Source: Mesostigma viride (lineage: Eukaryota; Streptophyta; Mesostigmatophyceae; Mesostigmatales; Mesostigmataceae). Taken from it: a DNA stretch of 64,000 nucleotides. Positions 25,501-33,400 of the stretch are shown piece after piece. Within the stretch, counting starts at the first letter, position 1. Each line of letters opens with the position of its first letter. Where the stretch lies: contig RPFO01000017.1 of assembly GCA_009746045.1 (NCBI GenBank), positions 2,063,521-2,127,520 of the forward strand, written 5' to 3'. The notes beneath the pieces were generated by a model, which saw only the letters and a list, made by a program, of their open reading frames with translations, had not been told where the DNA came from and searched no databases. The position numbers were made by a program, and so were the translations under genes.

Positions 25501-26194
25501 CACGTTGTAGCAGCCTCACAAGCCAAGAGCAGGACAACCAGCCCTCCATATATAAATTGGACGGCATGTCATGAGCGCGCAAACGCACCATGGCGCCTGT
25601 ACAGCACGAGGACTATCATGGGTCAATCACAGGAGTGGCATGATGAGCGGACAGACTTGACCGCTAGACACACGTGCATACCAGTCCTTTGCGCTCGGCC
25701 AGGCCCAACAGCCACTCATTTCTTTCTTTGACGCTGGGAGCCGTGAAGAAAAACGTCTTCTTCTCGTTGGGGCTCTGGATGCGGAACCGCGTGTTGGTCA
25801 GCACCGTTAAGAACGAACCGTCGAGGCTTATGTGGCCCAACGGCTTCTTGTCCAGATCCTGCAATCCAGCATTCGCGCATCACAACAACGCACACTCCTG
25901 TGAAATTGTAATAGGCTTCTATGTATGCTGAACCTGGGAGCGTATTATGCAACGTGGAGCAAAGAGGAGACATTGTAAAGCAGGAAACCAGGCAAATGTA
26001 CGCACCGCCGAGCTACTGTGTATAAAAATGCGTTCCCGTTTGATGCTGACTAGGTACTTCTTTTTGTGCGATCCCACTGTGTGTTCTGTGGTGACAATGC
26101 AAATTCCTTGGCTCCTTGGCTGCAGGGTCTTCGAGTCATTTTTCGTCGATTTGCCTAGCGTGCCATCCCGTTTACCACAGAAGCAGCCAAACAT
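6486..26194 (-). CDS. PH-domain protein kinase, 13 exons, complete
   Basis: A putative Ser/Thr kinase with an N-terminal pleckstrin-homology domain, so a signalling enzyme probably recruited to phosphoinositide membranes. Exons: 26194-26006, 25858-25682, 24247-24201, 22688-22360, 21846-21802, 20559-20524, 20190-20119, 18976-18808, 18436-18417, 9871-9813, 9431-9405, 8287-8255, 7571-6486. All introns are GT-AG, all phases agree, and the sum is 2289 bp (762 residues plus stop). PH is about residues 35-120. The kinase (about 125-390) has the loop GSGSNCDV, the Lys in VYAFKHM, hinge IIMELLTGGELF, HRDLKPEN, DFD, NAPEI, DIWSLGV and a C-lobe ending HPWLL. A 361-residue low-complexity tail follows. 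It looks CAMK-like but no EF hands are seen. The start at 26194 is the first ATG in the open exon. Function is by motif only. Confidence 0.88.
8106..8231 (+). repeat. 35-bp tandem repeat, about 3.5 copies
   Basis: Units contain GCCAACAAAATATGCAAACA and are nearly identical. It lies in the intron between kinase exons 12 and 13. Confidence 0.95.
8359..8534 (+). repeat. (GGGT)n microsatellite
   Basis: About 43 units with two phase slips. It lies about 70 bp upstream (in gene sense) of kinase exon 12, so the transcript carries (CCCA)n. Confidence 0.98.
9117..9240 (+). repeat. (GGGGGT)n/(GTGTGG)n microsatellite
   Basis: Two 6-bp motifs in series, within the intron between kinase exons 11 and 12. 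C-rich in the transcript. Confidence 0.97.
9405..9871 (-). CDS. Kinase gene exons 10-11: end of kinase domain
   Basis: Exon 10 (9871-9813) encodes AKDFTARLLEPNPDLRPTIE, including the invariant Arg of subdomain XI. Exon 11 (9431-9405) is a 27-bp microexon, EVANHPWLL, the canonical HPW end of the catalytic domain. The sites are gtgagt and gtgggt donors with cccgcag and gtgcag acceptors. Confidence 0.85.
10134..18290 (+). repeat. 8.2-kb satellite, 25-bp unit, about 320 copies
   Basis: The unit starts TTCCTACCTCAC and ends CATCCATCG (25 bp). A minority are 30-bp units with one extra ACATC. Common variants are CATGC for CATCC, CACCG for CATCG, CCCCAC for CCTCAC and GCTCC for GTTCC. The centre (about 13.8-15.6 kb) is almost uniform. 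The left flank is rich in point variants and the right flank in 30-bp units. The unit lacks stop codons on + in every frame, which creates three false ORFs of over 2500 codons. The whole array lies in the intron between kinase exons 9 and 10. Confidence 0.99.
18417..18436 (-). CDS. Kinase gene exon 9: 20-bp microexon
   Basis: Between catggcag and gtgcgt. It completes Trp and adds SHVSST, then starts Ala, joining exon 8 and exon 10 to read HWSHVSSTAKDFTARLL, exactly the layout of kinase subdomain X. Phase 2 in and 1 out fit both neighbours, and no alternative joins them in frame. It lies about 130 bp from the 25-bp satellite. Confidence 0.82.
18808..18976 (-). CDS. Kinase gene exon 8: APE motif to alpha-G
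   Basis: 169 bp from cctcacag to gtgggt. It encodes APEIVRREPYSQAVDIWSLG, then VVVYVLVSGRLPF and NFPPAH. The split Trp codon (TG|G) is completed by the 20-bp microexon. A second copy of the donor context CACTGGTGGGTT occurs 63 bp further into the intron (18738-18750). Confidence 0.88.
19058..19213 (+). repeat. (GGGGGAT)n, 7-bp unit
   Basis: About 22 units, 82 bp upstream (gene sense) of kinase exon 8. The transcript strand is CCCCCAT-rich. Partial repeats (GGCACAAGG type) follow to 19298. Confidence 0.97.
19299..19560 (-). mobile_element. Family-B 3' end fragment in kinase intron 7
   Basis: The reverse complement shows the 3' UTR shared with 43500-43770: hairpin ACTCC...GGAGT (about 19324-19337), the GCATATGGCTTTTAATACAT block, and a (TTAA)n tail at 19299-19316. 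Truncated at its 5' side, no ORF, antisense-independent passenger in the intron. Confidence 0.78.
20119..20190 (-). CDS. Kinase gene exon 7: DFD motif and activation segment
   Basis: 72 bp, preceded by exon 6 (20559-20524, ENDDPGAALKIV). Reads VDFDLSKFF then TPCGTISYN. The usual DFG reads DFD (GAC codon at about 20185). DFD is known in active plant AGC-VIII kinases such as phototropins, so this does not by itself imply a pseudokinase. The segment continues in exon 8 as NAPEIV. Confidence 0.85.
21190..21395 (+). repeat. Two short tandem duplications
   Basis: 21196-21272 holds two copies of a unit with TGTGTTGGCCTGG and GGGCCATTCCCATGTAA. 21345-21390 holds two copies of TTTCAATGATGCTCATGGGT. 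Both lie in kinase intron 5. Confidence 0.85.
21802..21846 (-). CDS. Kinase gene exon 5: catalytic loop HRDLKPEN
   Basis: A 45-bp exon between gatgcag and gtgagt, encoding IAHRDLKPENLIY. Asp of HRD is the expected catalytic base and Asn the Mg ligand, so catalysis is plausible. Phases are 1 in and 1 out. Confidence 0.88.
22174..22390 (-). repeat. 93-bp tandem duplication of exon 4 edge
   Basis: Three starts at exact 93-bp spacing (GTGCAGGTAG at 22178, 22271 and 22364). The first in gene sense is the true exon 4 end. The other two lie in the intron and keep the acceptor-like cacacag and donor context. Because 93 is a multiple of 3, reading through would add 31 codons per copy without a stop. 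The last copy has lost the C before gtgggt. Confidence 0.93.
22360..22688 (-). CDS. Kinase gene exon 4: N-lobe to alpha-E helix
   Basis: 329 bp, entering in phase 2 after exon 3 (24247-24201, YYDLGKFMG). It carries the glycine loop (GSGSNCDV, with Cys in place of the third Gly), the ATP-binding Lys (AFKHM), the alpha-C Glu region (NELKIL) and the hinge (MELLTGGELF), and ends ALRYLHK. The donor AAAC|gtgggt is chosen because it alone joins in frame to the HRD exon to give LHKRGIAHRD. The 93-bp edge of this exon is repeated downstream at 22174-22359. Confidence 0.88.
22905..23093 (+). repeat. (GGGA)n microsatellite
   Basis: About 45 units with two interruptions, 220 bp upstream (gene sense) of kinase exon 4. 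The transcript strand is (TCCC)n. Between it and the exon, 22790-22812 is a diverged copy of the exon 4 acceptor edge (22673-22694). Confidence 0.97.
25368..25470 (+). repeat. 52-bp tandem duplication
   Basis: Two copies containing GTAGAGGGGAGCCAAGGAAG and GTGGTGCGGTGGGCAAGGAG. It lies in the intron between kinase exons 2 and 3. Confidence 0.9.
25682..26194 (-). CDS. Kinase gene exons 1-2: PH domain
   Basis: Exon 1 (26194-26006, 63 codons) begins with a Cys-rich MFGCFCGK and includes the first PH strands (KKYLVSIKRERIFIH). Exon 2 (25858-25682, 59 codons) gives the remaining strands and the C-terminal helix with the conserved Trp (KERNEWLLGL). The donors are gtgcgt and gtatgc. Both phases are 0. 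Without Gly2 there is no N-myristoylation signal; Cys4 and Cys6 could be palmitoylated, but that is only a guess. Confidence 0.85.
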
Positions 26195-27499
26195 TCCCGT
26201 GCGTCGAGTCTTAAATGGCCAATGCAATCACGTCATTTTGCAGGAGGACTTTGCGTGTTAAAATGTATACTTCCTGCTCTCTAAGCGCTTTCGGAATCTC
26301 CGCAAGCAGCATTTTTAACACCATCCTTATTTCCCCATAATATCTCATTTAGCTCGCTCCAGCCACAAAAAGGTTGACCACGCAAGCCAGTAAATATTGA
26401 TCGGGAACAAAATCACATCCATGGGTGTCATAAGCAGCATTCCGCAATCATGTCAGCAAAATGTCTTCCGCCTAGTCACGTATTTGTCATGCCCCCATGT
26501 CCATGAAATATATTGTGAACCTTGATGTAATGTGCCTGCTTCACAGTTAACACCTCACATCCTGTGCACAGCCAGCTCCCAAACTCCAAGCAGCGTCTCT
26601 GACATTCCAAATTTCCAATGACGCGACGCGACCCGTCGGACAGGTGGAGTGGTGGACCCTCGCCAGGTGGAGTCAACTTTGTAGTTTGTCTTAGTTTCAA
26701 TACTGTAGTTTGTACTGTACAGTTAGAGGAAATATTTTTTTCCAGGTAAATAGGTGTACGTTTATTCCAAATATAGCCAGTAGTTAAGTTAGAGGAAATA
26801 TTAGTTAGAACTTATACCCCCAGCCCCACGTTTCAGATTCCCAGGTTTAAGATTATTAGACCCTGTATGTGACCTCTACTAGAAATAGAAGAAAACGTAA
26901 TAGAAAATTAGAAATTAGTATAATCGAATCACATTATTAAGATTCTTTCAGATAGTGATTTGTGAGCCCTGGATTGGTTGGACCTCAATCTTAAACATGT
27001 GGGGGTGTACCCCCTGTCGTGGTACCCCTTTACCTTACGATATTCCCATTGGTCAATCAAAAGTACCCATTGACCCTTGATTGACCCGGGAAAATATAAC
27101 CCTGTCGGACCACCGTCGCGGGAATAAACTCAACTCAACTCAACTGTACAAACAAAACAAACAAAACTCGGGAAGGAGCCGAAAGATCCGTTGCGCTGCG
27201 GGCACGGTACCACAACACCTGCGTGCCCTTCAGGTTTGCCGTGCGGCAGTCGTACAGTATTCAAGATTCGTCAGCATATTCGGGGGGTTCCGACGTTCCG
27301 GAGAAATGCGAAGTAAACCAAGAGTAAACTCAAGAACTAGCTCAGCTCTGAAGGAATCAAGAAGGACCAGCCGTACCGTCCGTCGGAGTCTGGCGAGCAG
27401 ATTCCATGCGCGTAGAGCAAATTGGCCTTTTCTCTGTTCCTATCTGGCGGAGCGAAGACAAGGACTTCGTTATTTAGCGAAGCCATAATCACATCAAGC
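26195..27499. other. Upstream of the kinase gene; possible solo LTR remnant
   Basis: No confident gene. It contains the 5' flank of the kinase. Around 27000-27130 there are promoter-like elements on + (ATTGGTCAATC, then AATATAACCC, then AATAAACTCAACTCAACTC), which look like an LTR or a promoter. The open frame 27081-27488 has no recognisable domain. Confidence 0.25.
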
Positions 27500-28473
27500 C
27501 AGTGTTTTTTTTAGTGGCGATACACCGCCAAATGTGGCGGTGTGGCACTTTTTTTGGCAAAATGTGGCGGTGCCACCCACTTGGACAGGGCACCCAAGAA
27601 GCCACAATTTGGCCGTGCTGTTCTACTTTGTAGTTTCGTTTCGCCACAGGGTGGCCGTGCCTGAAGTTCACTCTAGTACAGGCTACGCCACAATTGGCGG
27701 TGTCAGCCGGTCTTCCGGCCGGCGTTCCGCCACAAGCCTCCCTAGTACTAGAACTACTATGAGTATTACTATGACTGACTGACTTACTGACTGCATAGTG
27801 CATGTACGTAGAGCCCGGCCAAGTGCCAAGTGGCAAGTGGCCCGCTGCCAGAGACCAGAGTGCACTGTGCAGACTGCAGCTTGTGTGCATTTTCTGGCTT
27901 CAGCTGGCTGGCGGCCTGGCGGCTGGCGCCTCAGTTCCAGTCACTCGCCAGCCATACAGTACTGTACTGCATTGCATTGACTATGTGTTTCGACTTTCGG
28001 CACTTCAGTAATCGTTTTGTTAAGCAGTGGCTGTAGTGGTAATCGTTGTTGTTAATTTACCAAGTACGCCCGGCGCCGATGCCTGAGACGGAGACGCTCG
28101 CCCGCCTTGTGTACAGGCATTCACGCCTTAAGTTGGGTTCGAGGTTTTTGGTCAACCCAACTTCAGGCGTGAACCCAACTTAAGGCGTGAATGATTCTAA
28201 TAAATTCTACTAGTTTGAACTTAAGATAATTAAACATACTGTTCTGAACTACTTTGAACTTGGAATGCCAGTACGGCGCCGCGCCGCGCTGACCCCGCTG
28301 CCGGTAGGGTCATTTGCTGCACCAAAAAGCCAGCCCGCCACACGTGGCCGTGCCAAGCCCAATTTTAATTGGCTTAAAGCCACACATTGGCCGAGTAAAC
28401 TGAAGTTTTCATAGTTCGAAACGCCACAAGTGGCCTAGCGCCACTAGTAACGAAAACCTTAAAAAAAACACTG
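27500..28473 (+). mobile_element. hAT-like non-autonomous element, copy 1 (974 bp)
   Basis: Starts CAGTGTTTTTTTTA and ends AAAAAAAACACTG, terminal inverted repeats of hAT type. It has the same length and, as far as read, the same sequence as 36294-37267 in reverse orientation. Flanks are CATCAAGC on the left and, two bases beyond the right end, GATCAAGC: an 8-bp near-duplication, slightly altered. No transposase frame. The interior has many GCCACA/TGTGGC pairs and a large palindrome at 28117-28197. Confidence 0.88.
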
Positions 28474-28515
28474 CTGATCAAGCTTCTCTGCTGCCTATGC
28501 GCGGCGTGGGACACA

Positions 28516-28573
28516 ACAACAATAACAACAACAGCAACAGCAACAGCAACAACAACAACAACAACAACAACAA
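28516..28573 (+). repeat. (AAC)n/(CAG)-type trinucleotide repeat
   Basis: AAC units interrupted by AGC. It lies 214 bp upstream of the secreted-protein gene and could be in its 5' leader. Confidence 0.95.
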
Positions 28574-28786
28574 TCACGTCAAGAAAAAAAATGGAAAAAA
28601 TTGCCTCAGAGGCTCCGAGCGTGCATCTAGGTATGCATGTTGCTTTGGAATCCTGTCGGAACTGGTAGTTAAGAAGGCGGCGGTATGTCGTGTGCTATTT
28701 CAATAAGTATCATGATACTCCTGCTGCGAGCTTAGTACATACGTGCTCTGTGCGATTTGCCAGTCTACCCACAAACAACACAAAGC

Positions 28787-29509
28787 ATGCCGAGGCTAGC
28801 GCATGTTGTGCCATTATTTGTAATCGTTGCAGTCGTCATCGGTGGCAAATCCTCGCATGCCCAGGAAGACCCCTCGCATGAACATCGGCAGCACTTGCCT
28901 TTGCCGCTCCAGTTCTCCGCACGTGTCACCATTACCGCGCATCGCGTGGATGCCACGAAGCCGTACCCCCCTGCCATGAAAATACTGCGGCTGCATTACG
29001 ACTATGTGGGTGGTAGGTTCCGAGCCGAGTTCGAGCATACAATGCGTACCGTGATCCGCCGCTACGACCAAGGCATGGAATATCTCGTCACACGCATACC
29101 CGAGGAAAAGGTGGTGTTATGCCGAAGCAGCAAGTTGAAGGAGCCCATGCCGACTCCAGAATTTCCGCCACTCGACTCAGCACGCTATTCCGGTCGCACG
29201 CGGATCAACGGTCATGACGCGGACCACTGGGAGGAGGATCTTGGCAGCATTATTATCGACACCTATTTTGATGTCAAGACAGGGGCTGCCATTAGGGCTC
29301 AAATCGAGACGGTGGAGCAGCGTGAGCCTGTGCGGCTATCGGTGCCCGATGTCACGTATGATGTCACCGAGATGACCATCGGGCCGCCTCCTGAGGCAGT
29401 CTTTGCCTTGCCAGCGGACGTGAAAGGGGGCGAGAGCTCCTGTGAACGGCAGCCGAATGACATTGGCTTTCCATACATCCACTTCTTCCACCACTACTAT
29501 CGGGTATGA
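28787..29509 (+). CDS. Intronless secreted protein, family not recognised
   Basis: 240 residues if started at ATG 28787; an upstream in-frame ATG at 28757 would add ten residues in front of the signal peptide. MPRLAHVVPLFVIVAVVIGG then KSSHA|Q reads as a classic signal peptide with A-X-A-like cleavage. The mature part is an even mix suggestive of a beta-rich fold (ARVTITAHRVD, LHYDYVGGRFRAEF, INGHDADHWEED, IIDTYFDVKTGAAIRAQ), with two Cys (CRSS, SCERQ) and an aromatic C-terminus IHFFHHYYRV. Compositionally it is a normal gene, unlike nearby repeats. It may belong to a lipid-carrier-like or protist-specific secreted family, but I do not assign a function. 29510-29843 shows nothing more. Confidence 0.75.
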   Translation: MPRLAHVVPLFVIVAVVIGGKSSHAQEDPSHEHRQHLPLPLQFSARVTITAHRVDATKPYPPAMKILRLHYDYVGGRFRAEFEHTMRTVIRRYDQGMEYLVTRIPEEKVVLCRSSKLKEPMPTPEFPPLDSARYSGRTRINGHDADHWEEDLGSIIIDTYFDVKTGAAIRAQIETVEQREPVRLSVPDVTYDVTEMTIGPPPEAVFALPADVKGGESSCERQPNDIGFPYIHFFHHYYRV

Positions 29510-29843
29510 TGAAGATGCTGGCAAACAAGATAGGGGTCTGGTTACTCGGTTTTCTCCAGGCCCGTAATAATCAGTCGTTCTCCAGGCCCGCAATCATTCG
29601 GCACGATAAGTATGAGTAATTAACTACTTATTTATAATTGATAAGCAAGTACTGATATGGCCGAGCACATTTCGAAGATCTTGTGAAGCCAATTTATTTG
29701 GAGAGGCATGAAGAGGGGCACAATTTGAGCAGTTCCATTGGCGTCTACTACTTCGACAGTGCATCTTGGCGTAAAATACCTTACTCTGCGGCTTGGATGG
29801 TGCGACAAAAACAGGGTTGAAGGATTTTGGGTAAAAAAATTAA

Positions 29844-30108
29844 ATTAAATTATAACATGCCTCCGTTGGGAGATCATGTAGCACATATTCCATGATGGAT
29901 GGGTGGAGTCGAGGAAGCCGCGTAATCGAACTAACCTAATTCTAAGCTATCTAGTCTAGAAAAAGCCGAACTACACTACTCATCAAAACGCCTCCTCCTC
30001 TTGGGGGGAGGTGGCTTGCCCACAGGGTCGGGCGTGTGAGCCTTGACAATCTTCTGCCACCGCGTCTTGTTCTGCATCATTGGCAGTCCAAAGAAGGGAG
30101 AGAGAGTG
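29844..30108 (-). mobile_element. Family-A LINE 3' end, copy A2
   Basis: In minus orientation it has the last about 35 codons of the RT ORF (PVGKPPPPK-like tail region at 29995-30060), then the 3' UTR with hairpin CTCCGTTGGGAG and an AT-rich tail at 29844-29860. Truncated on its 5' side at about 30108, where the tail of another element (copy D1) begins. Confidence 0.85.
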
Positions 30109-30109
30109 G

Positions 30110-31850
30110 ATTATTATAATTAATTAATTAATAGACACGTGACTGCGTCACGTGAGCATAAGTCCAGCTCAGTGGGAGGGGAACATGGGATGGAATGGAT
30201 GGTATAAGCTATCTAGGTCCTAGTTTCAGGGGTGTGGGCACCGCGGCCCGAATCGCTATGAATGCCATACTTGGTCACACGCGGAGCCCCCACAGGCTTG
30301 GGGGTGGTCTCCTTCATCACTACTTGCCATCTATCCTTGCGCACCATCTGCCTCCATATTACAGACTGTCAAACCAGGAGGCTGCCCGGGGGTGAGCCCG
30401 TCACGTCTAGTGTAGCACATGTCCATGCCGAGTCTATCACGAAAAGTCCACGGGTGGCGGCCCTGCCGCGCGCGGCCGGGGGCACGCCAGGTGAGGACAT
30501 CGCCCAGGCTGGGCGGGCTTGGTGCCAGCTAGTCTATCTGATGTATCTACCTGATCTGTGCGGGCCAGGTGCCCGGCAGCCCCGGCTAGGCCCAGGCGCC
30601 TGTGCCGAATAATGTGGGAAAAATAGGGCAAATCAGCGTACAAATCCTCATTACTAATGTGCAAACCAAAGGGGATGTTAAGGGCCTTGCGCAGCATCTT
30701 GGTGACGGCGCCGTCGAGTCGTTGCTCCAGCTCCTGCGTTGACCAGTGTCCACGTCTCGGCGCCGTAGGTCAGGATCGTCAGAGTGACGACCTTGAAGAG
30801 GTCACGCTTGACGATCCGGGGTAGGGCGGGGTTGCTCCACCAGCGGCGGTGGTCCGATATAGAGGTGCGCCCACGCCATGCCGATCCGTGTCGTCATGTC
30901 GTCCTCGCAGTCGGGAAGCCAACTGCCGAGCAGCTTGAAGCGGCCTGAAGAAGGGTAGTTGACCTCGGCATCGTCTAAGAGGCAGAGTGTGGGTGGGGGC
31001 CCTGCCATGCCGAGGGCCAGGGCCTCTGTTTTGGGGCTGATTTCTAGACCAACCGCCCGAGCCTCGAGCGCCAGGCAGTCCAGCCAAAGTTGGGCAGACT
31101 CCGGCTTCTCGATGAGCGTGATGTCGTCGGCATAAATGAGGTCAGCTAGTAAATTCTGCTTGTTAGTCGGCCCCCCTTCCCCTTGGAAGCTCGTTCGTGA
31201 TCGCTAGGCCAGGGGCACGGCCTGCAATGCTAGCAAAGCGAGCACGTGCCTGGCGCATAACATAATCCACTATAATAATAAACAGGTACGGTGACAGGAC
31301 GCAACCCTAGCTGCCAGACGCCGGTCTGCAGTGGGCATGGCGGGGTAATGCCGTGTTGAGTGCGCACCGCAGTGGTCGACCCCTCATACAGCGTGCGGAT
31401 GACGGTAATCAGGGGAGTGGGGACGCGAGCGCGAGCAAGTACAGCCCATAGAGCGTCCCATGCAGAGGACAGAATCAAAAGCCTTGATGAAGCTTCGACG
31501 AAGATCAGGATGGCGGGAAACTCACCAGGTTGCAGGAGAGCGATTTCCTCGAAGAGGCGACGCGCGACGAAGATGGCCATGACGGTGTTGCGCCCAGGAA
31601 GGAAGCCCATTTGACTTTCCTCAAGGTGACAGTCGAGAGCAGAACGAAGGCGGTCGAGGATCATGCGCATGAACAACTTGAGTGCGGCGCTCTGGATGCA
31701 GACTCCTCTGTAGTTGGCGGGGTCGTCAGGGGAACCTTTGTTTTTGTACAGCATAATACGGTAGCTGTGCTGCCACTCAGGAATCGGCGGCGCGTCGGCA
31801 AGCAGGATCCGCGGTTGCAGACGTCAAGCAGGAACCCCGTGAGCGCCGTC
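30110..31850 (-). mobile_element. Diverged LINE (family D), RT pseudogene
   Basis: The 3' end at 30113-30160 has a (TTAA)n tail and a different hairpin, CACGTGA-CTGCG-TCACGTG. Decayed RT-related frames follow. The best is 31230-31754: NYRGVCIQSAALKLFMRMIL, then GFLPGRNTVMAIFVARRLFEE, then LITVIRTLYEGSTTAVRTQHG. The conserved D-bearing box is disrupted (reads VEASSRLL). Related to family A at protein level. It joins copy A3 at about 31850. Confidence 0.8.
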
Positions 31851-32592
31851 AGCTCGAGAGAGTGGATGCGGTGTTCAAACTGGGCTGGGACCACTAGGTC
31901 GTCCAGCAACATCTGGGTGTAGTTCGTGACAGGTTTCCCTACCCTTTTGGGAATTAATGCCCTTGGGGCCCTGGAGGCCAGGTCAGAATGTGCCGCCCTG
32001 GCTGGCCAAGCCGCTGGGGGCCTGCCAGACCAAGGGCGGTGTCGACCTCCAGCTGGTGCAAGCAAGGTGTCCTACAAATGCTATCCTACGCTGCCTGATC
32101 TCGTCCGAAATACAAGGCATACCATGATACAAAGACTTTAATGACGGGCGCTTGGAAAACCCTACGTTAAGGACCTGTCGGAGTATCCTGTAAATTAACC
32201 GTGCCGTTGAGCTTAGCTGCCAGTGTGGGTGTGAGTGTCCACGCCTCGGCGCCATACGTGAGCACCGTGAGGACAAGGACCTTGAAGAGCATGCACTTGC
32301 GATGCTCGCCCAGGCCCTTTGAGCGCCAGTAGGTGTTGAGCGAACGGAGCCTGGCCCAGGCCAGGCCGACACGGGTGTCCTGCCACATCGTCTACAGTGT
32401 CAGGGAGCCTGAACTCCCCAACAGTTTGAAGCGATCGCGGAACGGGACCTCCGTCCCGTCGAGCATGCGGGCGCGGCAGCGGCGGTGTACTGGAGGCCCC
32501 AATCACCATCGCCTCAGTTTTGACACTAATCTCCAACCCCACCGCCCTCGCCTCCAGGCCCAGACAGTCCAGCCAGGTCTGAATGTGCACAA
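31851..32592 (-). mobile_element. Family-A LINE internal fragment, copy A3
   Basis: Matches 39510-40215 of the intact copy: RT C-terminal coding from the region after YADD (RVGLAWARLRSLNTYWRSKG) to MLLDDLVVPAQFEHRIHSL. It is frameshifted and has neither 3' UTR nor 5' end. At 32592 the homology stops at TCTGAATGTGC. Confidence 0.85.
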
Positions 32593-32892
32593 CGGTATGA
32601 AAGTGCCAAAAAATGCCCTTATAAGCCCTACAAGGAGCAAATTGAGTCCAAACATGCTAGATATTGGTAGGCAGCATGTCCATGACACCAGTAAAAGGAA
32701 TTTGACTTTCCAGAATTTTCCGACATCAGTTGGTCTATTTTTGGCATGTCTATTTTTAGCAACTTTCCAGATTTTAATACAAACAAATACAATTTGATAT
32801 GCAAATAAAGAGCTCCTGACCTGGCTGTTTGCATGTAGGCTTATGCTCATGTCTACCAACTGTGCACCAGGTCCCATGGTCATCTGACCTCA

Positions 32893-33400
32893 TTTGGTGA
32901 CAAACTGCCACCAAATGCTAGCAAAAACGCACCGTTTCACCACATCTCATAGCAGTTTCCATGGAAGATGTGTTCAGTCGAGGCTGGAAATTTGCAATCA
33001 CGTTACACATCATAAATGTAGACATGGCACAAAAAATCAGGTCCATCGTACTGTATTTGGTAACAAAATGCCACCAAATGCTAGCAAAAATGCGCGTTTT
33101 TCGCGTTTTTTTCACACATTTCATGACAGTTTTCATACAAGATGTGCTCAGTTGGGGCTGGAAACTTGCAAGCATATTAAATATCATCATTGTAGACATT
33201 GCACAAAAATCCAGGTCTGTTGTACTTCATTCATTGACAGCTCGCTAGCAAATGTGAGCAAAAATGTGCGTTTTTTGCATTTCCACCACATTTCTTGCAG
33301 TTTCCCATGCAAGATGTGCTCAGTTGAGGCTGAAAACAAGCGCGCATGTTAATCATCATGTCATTTCAGACATTGCACAAAACTTCAGGTCCATCAAGTG
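32893..33400 (+). repeat. Three diverged tandem units of about 165-177 bp
   Basis: Units begin near 32893, 33055 and 33232. Shared blocks are CACCAAATGCTAGCAAAAA, AAGATGTGCTCAGTTG.GGCTG and GACATTGCACAAAA. AT-richer than the genes. No coding content. Confidence 0.8.

Noticed and set aside
28757-28786. Upstream ATG of the secreted-protein gene
   Set aside because: It would put ten polar residues before the signal peptide; ATG 28787 gives a standard one. Not excluded.
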